A stretch of DNA of 64,000 nucleotides from Nevskiales bacterium (lineage in GTDB: Bacteria; Pseudomonadota; Gammaproteobacteria; Nevskiales; Nevskiaceae): NCBI GenBank assembly GCA_028698335.1, contig JAQVDP010000006.1, positions 1 to 64,000 on the forward strand. The letters run 5' to 3'. The translations under genes were made by a program, and so were the position numbers. Positions 59,789 to 64,000 of this stretch are shown in pieces (position 1 is the stretch's first letter; each line of letters starts with the position of its first letter). The notes beneath the pieces are model-generated. The model was given only the letters and a program-made list of their open reading frames with translations, searched no databases and was not told where the DNA came from.

Positions 59789-61006
59789 TCAGCCCTGCGG
59801 CAGCAGCCGCCGGATCAGGCCCTCGCAGCTCGTGCGGTCCATGTAGCGGGGCACCGCGTAGGTCCAGTGCGCCTCGTGCAGCGCGGCGGCGGCGATGGCC
59901 GGGATGTCATCGGCCTTGAGCGCGTCGAGCCGGGTCGGGACGCCGTACTGTGCGTTCATCTCGCGAATGCGCGCGATGAACGCGTCGGCGAGCTGCGACG
60001 CCGACTGCCCCGGCTGGCCGATGCCGCTGGCGCGGGCCAGCTCCGCGAGGCGATCGGTGCAGCTCGGTTTGGAGTACTCGAGGATGTAGGGCAGCACGAT
60101 GGCGTTGGCCAGCCCGTGCGGCGTGTGATAGCGCGCCCCGAAGTTGTGGGAGATCGCGTGGACGTAGCCGACCCCGGCGCGGGTGAACGCGACGCCGGCC
60201 TGGTACGACGCCACCGCCATCTTCTGGCGTGCCGCCAGGTCGCCGCCATCGGCCATGACCTTCGGCAGGTTCTGCATGATCAGGCGTGTCGCCTCGACCG
60301 CGTCGGCGTCGGTGCCGGGCGTGGCGTTGCGGGAGATGTAGGCCTCGACCGCGTGCGTCAGCGCGTCCATGCCCGTTGCCGCCGTGATCGGCGCCGGCAG
60401 GCCACGCATCAGGTTGCCGTCCAGCGCGGCCTTGGCCGGGACCAGCTTCGGATCCATGATCGCGAACTTCTTCTGCTGCGACGGATCCGACACCACCGCG
60501 GCAATCGTGACCTCGGAGCCGGTGCCGGCGGTGGTCGGGATCGCGTACAGCGGCAGCATGCCGCGCCATACGCGGAACAGGCCGGCCATTTTGGCGACGG
60601 ACTTGTTGTTGCGGGCGCGGGCGGCGATGACCTTGGCCGCGTCGATCGACGAACCGCCGCCGATCGCGAGGATCGCGCTGCAGCCTTCACGCTGCAGAAC
60701 CTTCAGGCCGTCCTCGATCAGCGCGATCGTCGGGTCCGGCAGCACGCCGTCGAACAGCGCGTATTCGACGCCGAGTTCCTTGAGCTTGGACTCGATGTCG
60801 CTGAGCAGGCCGATCTTGACCAGCATCGCGTCGGTGACGATCAGCACCTTGCCGGGGCGATCCCTGGCGATCGCCTCGCACAGCTGCAGCGAGGCGCCCG
60901 GGCCGGCGAACAGTTCGGGCTGCGGGAAGCGCAGCACTTTCGAAGCCAGCTTCAGGACCAGCATGACCAGCCGGTAGACGGCCACCTGCAGTGAGAACGG
61001 AACCAT
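59789..61006 (-). CDS. Iron-containing alcohol dehydrogenase
   Basis: The 405-residue enzyme has the Rossmann-like N-domain GGGSSIDAAKVIAA and PTTAGTGSE, and the metal-binding all-helical C-domain with HAISHNFGARYHTPHGLANA (His ligands). It oxidises alcohols or reduces aldehydes with NAD(P). The N-terminal LASKVLRFPQPELFAGPGASLQLC is common in proteins annotated only as iron-type alcohol dehydrogenases. AAGGAGCG 6 bases before the ATG supports the chosen start. Confidence 0.9.
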   Translation of the reverse strand: MVPFSLQVAVYRLVMLVLKLASKVLRFPQPELFAGPGASLQLCEAIARDRPGKVLIVTDAMLVKIGLLSDIESKLKELGVEYALFDGVLPDPTIALIEDGLKVLQREGCSAILAIGGGSSIDAAKVIAARARNNKSVAKMAGLFRVWRGMLPLYAIPTTAGTGSEVTIAAVVSDPSQQKKFAIMDPKLVPAKAALDGNLMRGLPAPITAATGMDALTHAVEAYISRNATPGTDADAVEATRLIMQNLPKVMADGGDLAARQKMAVASYQAGVAFTRAGVGYVHAISHNFGARYHTPHGLANAIVLPYILEYSKPSCTDRLAELARASGIGQPGQSASQLADAFIARIREMNAQYGVPTRLDALKADDIPAIAAAALHEAHWTYAVPRYMDRTSCEGLIRRLLPQG

Positions 61007-61219
61007 TCTGCGCTCCTTGATCAATCGTTCAATTCAAGTTCGTATGCGGCCCCGGTGCCGGTTCGATCGGGAGTGCCGCCGCATGGGCGGATCGGGGACG
61101 CAGCCCGCTCGCAGCGGGGTCAGGCCGGGGATTCTGCCTCAAACACCGGGTCTGCGCCCAGTTCGGTGTCCGCGGCGGGAGAGCGCCGGCCGGACCCCAT
61201 GGGGCCCGGCCGGATCGGC

Positions 61220-62389
61220 TTACAGAAATTCCTTGGGGTGGGGCAGCGGTTCCGGAGCCTCGAGGTCCTGCGGATCCCACTGGTGCGGGAAGCCTTCGAG
61301 CGGTCCGATCGCCTTGCGGTCACGGGCGATGACCGGGCCGTTCTGTGCGTACAGCGCCAGCAGTTCGGCGATCGCGGTCAGGGCCGACATGTGGGTGCGC
61401 TCATAGCCGTGAGAGGAATCCGCACCGAAGCCGATCAGGGCATGGCGGATATCGAAGCCGGCACGCAGCGCAGCCGCGGAGTCGGAGAAGTAGAACGGAA
61501 ACACGTCGCGCTGATGCTCGATGCCGTGGCGCTGGCACAGGCCGATCAGCTCGCGTGTCAGGTGGTAGTCGAACGGGCCGCTGGAATCGCAGATCGCGAT
61601 GGTGACGCCGTGCTCGCGCGAGTTCTGTCCCGGGGCCGGAATCGCGATGTCGATGCCGACCATCTCGCTGATGCGTTCGTCCAGGATTGCCGAGGCGCCG
61701 AAGCCGACCTCCTCGGTGACGGTGAACATCGGGTGGAAGTACACCGGCAGCGTCAGTCCCGACTCGACGATCGCCTTGATCGCGGCCAGCAGCGCGGCGA
61801 CGCCGGCCTTGTCGTCGAGATGCCGTGACGAGATGTAGCCGTTCTCATGCAGCTCGGGTTGGGCATCGATGGCGATGAAGTCACCGATGTTGATCCCCAT
61901 CTTCTCGAGGTCTTCGCGACTGTTCGAGTTTTCGTCGACGCGCAGCTCGACGTGATCCCAGCTGATCGGCTGGGTGTCGACGCCTTCGTTGAATGCGTGC
62001 CCCGAGGCCATCAGCGGCAGGATGGTGCCGCGGTACGAGCCGTGGTCGGTGAACAGCGTGACGCGCGCGCCCTCGGCGAAGCGGCTGGACCAGGTGCCCA
62101 GCGGCATCATGTGGATACGGCCGTTGTCCTTCAGTGAACGCACGGTGGCGCCGAGCGTGTCCAGATGCGCGACCGCGGCGCAGGCCGGGCGATCGGTTTC
62201 GCCCTTGAGGGTGGCGCGGATCGCGCCACGGCGGGTGATCTCGTACGGCACGCCCAGTTCATCGAGCTTGCCGCAGGTGTAGTGGACCACTTCATCGGTC
62301 AGCCCCACGGGGCTCGGAATCGCCAGCAGTTCCAACAGGGTCTGGCGCAGGTATTCGTTATCAATCGCCAGCTTCTGCGTATTCGGCAT
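61220..62389 (-). CDS. NAGGN-system M42-family peptidase
   Basis: The 389-residue protein is an M42-type aminopeptidase-like enzyme: VAHLDTLG (metal ligands), SSRHLDDKAG (bridging Asp), FTVTEEVGFGAS (catalytic Glu and ligand), IGFGADSSHGYERTH near the C-terminus. Its sequence and its place after the N-acetylglutaminylglutamine synthetase gene match the peptidase of the NAGGN osmoprotectant cluster; its exact role there is unproven. The start lies 29 bp inside the end of the upstream gene, so the two are coupled. Confidence 0.92.
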   Translation of the reverse strand: MPNTQKLAIDNEYLRQTLLELLAIPSPVGLTDEVVHYTCGKLDELGVPYEITRRGAIRATLKGETDRPACAAVAHLDTLGATVRSLKDNGRIHMMPLGTWSSRFAEGARVTLFTDHGSYRGTILPLMASGHAFNEGVDTQPISWDHVELRVDENSNSREDLEKMGINIGDFIAIDAQPELHENGYISSRHLDDKAGVAALLAAIKAIVESGLTLPVYFHPMFTVTEEVGFGASAILDERISEMVGIDIAIPAPGQNSREHGVTIAICDSSGPFDYHLTRELIGLCQRHGIEHQRDVFPFYFSDSAAALRAGFDIRHALIGFGADSSHGYERTHMSALTAIAELLALYAQNGPVIARDRKAIGPLEGFPHQWDPQDLEAPEPLPHPKEFL

Positions 62390-64000
62390 GGAGTGATGTC
62401 TCGCGGCTGATGCTGAACGGGAACAGCAGATCCAGAAAGCGTTCAGCAGTGGGTTGCGGTTCGTGATTGGCGAGGCCCGGGCGCTCGTTGGCCTCGACGA
62501 TGACGTAGTCCGGGCGTGCCGGCGACGGTACCAGAAAGTCGAGGCCGGTGACCGGAATCTCCAGCGTCTTGGCCGCTTCGATCGCGGCCGCGCACAGGCG
62601 CGGATGCAGGACGTGGGTCACGTCATGCAGCGTGCCGCCGGTATGGAGATTGGCTGTCTTGCGCACCGCCAGCTTGACGCCTTCGTCGAGCACTTCGTCG
62701 ATGTCGTGGCCGGCCAGACGGATGCAGCGCTCGGTTTCGGCGTCCTGCGGAATCGTCGATTCGCCGCCGGTGGCGGCCGCGCGGCGGCGCGAGAGTTTCT
62801 GGATCAGCTCGCGCACCGAGTGGCGGCCGTCGCCGGTCACCACCGGTGGCTTGCGCAGCGCACCGGCGACGACCTTGTAGCCGATGACGATGATGCGCAG
62901 GTCCTGTCCGGGGCAGTAGCGTTCGATCAGGACGTTGTCGTCGACGCTGCGCGCATGCGTGATCGCAGTCCGCAGCTCGTCGGCGTTGCGGACGTCCACG
63001 CTGATGCCGTGGCCCTGCTCGCCGTTGGCGGGTTTGACGACGACGGCGCCGTGCCGCTTAAGGAAGGCGTTGTCCTCGTCCCGGTCGCCGGCCTGGCGCT
63101 GTTCGGGAACGCTGAGCCCGGCACCGCGCAGCAGGCGGGTGGTGATGCGCTTGTCCTGGCAGCGCGACATCGCGATCGCGCTGGTCAGCTCGCACAGCGA
63201 TTCGCGGCAGGTGACCGAACGGCCACCGTAGGTCAGGCGGAAGTAGCCGCCCTCGGCGTCGAGAATCTCGACCGCGATGCCACGACGGCGCGCCTCGTCG
63301 ACGATGATGCCGGCATAGATGTTGAGCTGATCGCCGACCGGCGCCGGCCCGGTGAACAGGCGTTCGTTGATCGCGTTCTTGCGCTTGATCGCGAACACCG
63401 GCACGCGCTCGAAGCCGAGCTTCTCGTACAGCGCGATGGCCTGTTCGTTGTCGTGCATCACCGACAGGTCCATGAACGCGCGTTCGCGCTGCTTGAATTC
63501 GGTGGCGAGTGCGCACACCAGCGCCTGGCCGATGCCGGGCAGGGTGGCGTCCGGGTCCACGGCCAGGCACCACAGGCTCGAACCGCGTTCCGGATCGCCG
63601 AAGGCGTGCACGTGGTCCACGCCGGTGACGGTGCCGACGATCGCGCCGGAGGTTTCGTCCTCGGCGACCAGATAGGTGATGTTCGGCGATTCGCGATGCG
63701 TCCACAGGAAGCCCGGATCGGCCGAGACCATGTGGCGCGCGAGGTAGATGCGGTTGATCGCCTCGGCGTCCTCGATCGTCTGCAGCCGGCGGATGCGATA
63801 GCCGGCGGCTGCCGCCTCCGGCGGATCGAAGCGGTCCAGCGCCAGGCGGAAGGTATGCGAGGGGTCGAGGAACAACTGCTGCGGGCACTGCGCCAGGATC
63901 ACGTGCGGATCGCGCACATAGATCGCGATGTTGCGGGCGCCGGAACGCTCCGACTGCACCGCCTCCGCGACTTTCTGCGGGTCGAGAAAGGTATGCGCGA
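62361..64000 (-). CDS. ngg: N-acetylglutaminylglutamine synthetase (Ngg), N-terminus cut by window edge
   Basis: This enzyme makes the dipeptide of the compatible solute NAGGN, with AsnO amidating the product. In view are a GNAT domain (INRIYLARHMVSADPGF ... AVDPDATLPGIGQALVCALA) and a C-terminal ATP-grasp domain (GAVVVKPANGEQGHGISVDV, VIERYCPGQDLRIIVIG, DFLVPSPARPDYVIVEANERPG). The frame continues to base 64000, so the first residues and the start are outside the window. AsnO, expected upstream, would also be off the right end. Confidence 0.93.
   Translation of the reverse strand, partial: AHTFLDPQKVAEAVQSERSGARNIAIYVRDPHVILAQCPQQLFLDPSHTFRLALDRFDPPEAAAAGYRIRRLQTIEDAEAINRIYLARHMVSADPGFLWTHRESPNITYLVAEDETSGAIVGTVTGVDHVHAFGDPERGSSLWCLAVDPDATLPGIGQALVCALATEFKQRERAFMDLSVMHDNEQAIALYEKLGFERVPVFAIKRKNAINERLFTGPAPVGDQLNIYAGIIVDEARRRGIAVEILDAEGGYFRLTYGGRSVTCRESLCELTSAIAMSRCQDKRITTRLLRGAGLSVPEQRQAGDRDEDNAFLKRHGAVVVKPANGEQGHGISVDVRNADELRTAITHARSVDDNVLIERYCPGQDLRIIVIGYKVVAGALRKPPVVTGDGRHSVRELIQKLSRRRAAATGGESTIPQDAETERCIRLAGHDIDEVLDEGVKLAVRKTANLHTGGTLHDVTHVLHPRLCAAAIEAAKTLEIPVTGLDFLVPSPARPDYVIVEANERPGLANHEPQPTAERFLDLLFPFSISRETSLHAEYAEAGD

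Noticed and set aside
1-64000. CRISPR arrays, IS elements, prophage or rRNA genes
   Set aside because: No regularly spaced repeats, transposase motifs, phage proteins or rRNA-like sequence were seen on reading both strands.

Overview
The window is about 64 kb of high-GC, densely coding chromosomal DNA from a Gram-negative bacterium, most likely a gammaproteobacterium. Supporting signs are priA, argS followed by a SPOR-domain protein, uvrD, an AroG-type DAHP synthase, many predicted lipoproteins and outer-membrane barrels, and the N-acetylglutaminylglutamine-amide (NAGGN) osmoprotectant genes. The Baeyer-Villiger-type monooxygenase, the AraC regulator with an OruR-like sensor domain and the LolA-like/barrel pair fit an environmental, hydrocarbon- or lipid-using lineage such as the Nevskiales or Solimonadaceae; that placement is a guess. 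I see no rRNA, tRNA, CRISPR array, IS element or phage genes.

Left region (1-12.9 kb): after a partial gene at the edge and a divergent HxlR regulator / carboxymuconolactone-decarboxylase-family pair with a twin palindromic operator, there is a run of about 20 small genes on the plus strand. They encode two P-loop kinases, a PH-domain protein, a YdeI-like protein, a VOC protein, an SGNH esterase, an anchored lipoprotein, GFA, MarR, SnoaL-like proteins, two GNATs and a transglutaminase-like protein. Most are single-gene functions of the detoxification or stress type.

Central region (12.9-40.8 kb): an exported PhoD-type phosphatase, an MscS channel, an HD-domain/EthD/hydrolase group, membrane proteins, aroG overlapping an exported metallo-beta-lactamase-fold hydrolase, two outer-membrane proteins, a GST, and a TetR/LolA-like/barrel cluster with a clear TetR palindrome. 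These are followed by MgtE, an EF-hand lipoprotein, a TauE/SafE permease, a thioesterase, a glycosyltransferase, ApbE convergent with a second TetR, TerC behind a structured terminator-bearing leader, an SDR, a GT39 glycosyltransferase, uvrD, mtfA and a small membrane protein with two L7/L12-like modules.

Right region (40.8-64 kb): a 770-residue lipoprotein with six disulfide-type Ig-like repeats, then SPOR and argS. In Pseudomonas, priA, argS and the SPOR gene are contiguous. Here about 7 kb lies between argS and priA: a GNAT, an AraC regulator, a flavin monooxygenase, and two lipoprotein hydrolases (a serine hydrolase and an amidase). This is the most system-like part of the window and could be a lipid, lactone or polymer degradation module. 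After priA come a sterol-desaturase-family hydroxylase, an EamA exporter, a second amidase, the queuosine-precursor transporter YhhQ, an iron-type alcohol dehydrogenase, and the NAGGN peptidase and synthetase, the last cut by the window edge.

Start codons were chosen by family length, Shine-Dalgarno sequences and overlaps; several are uncertain, as stated in the entries. All functions are read from sequence motifs without database searches.
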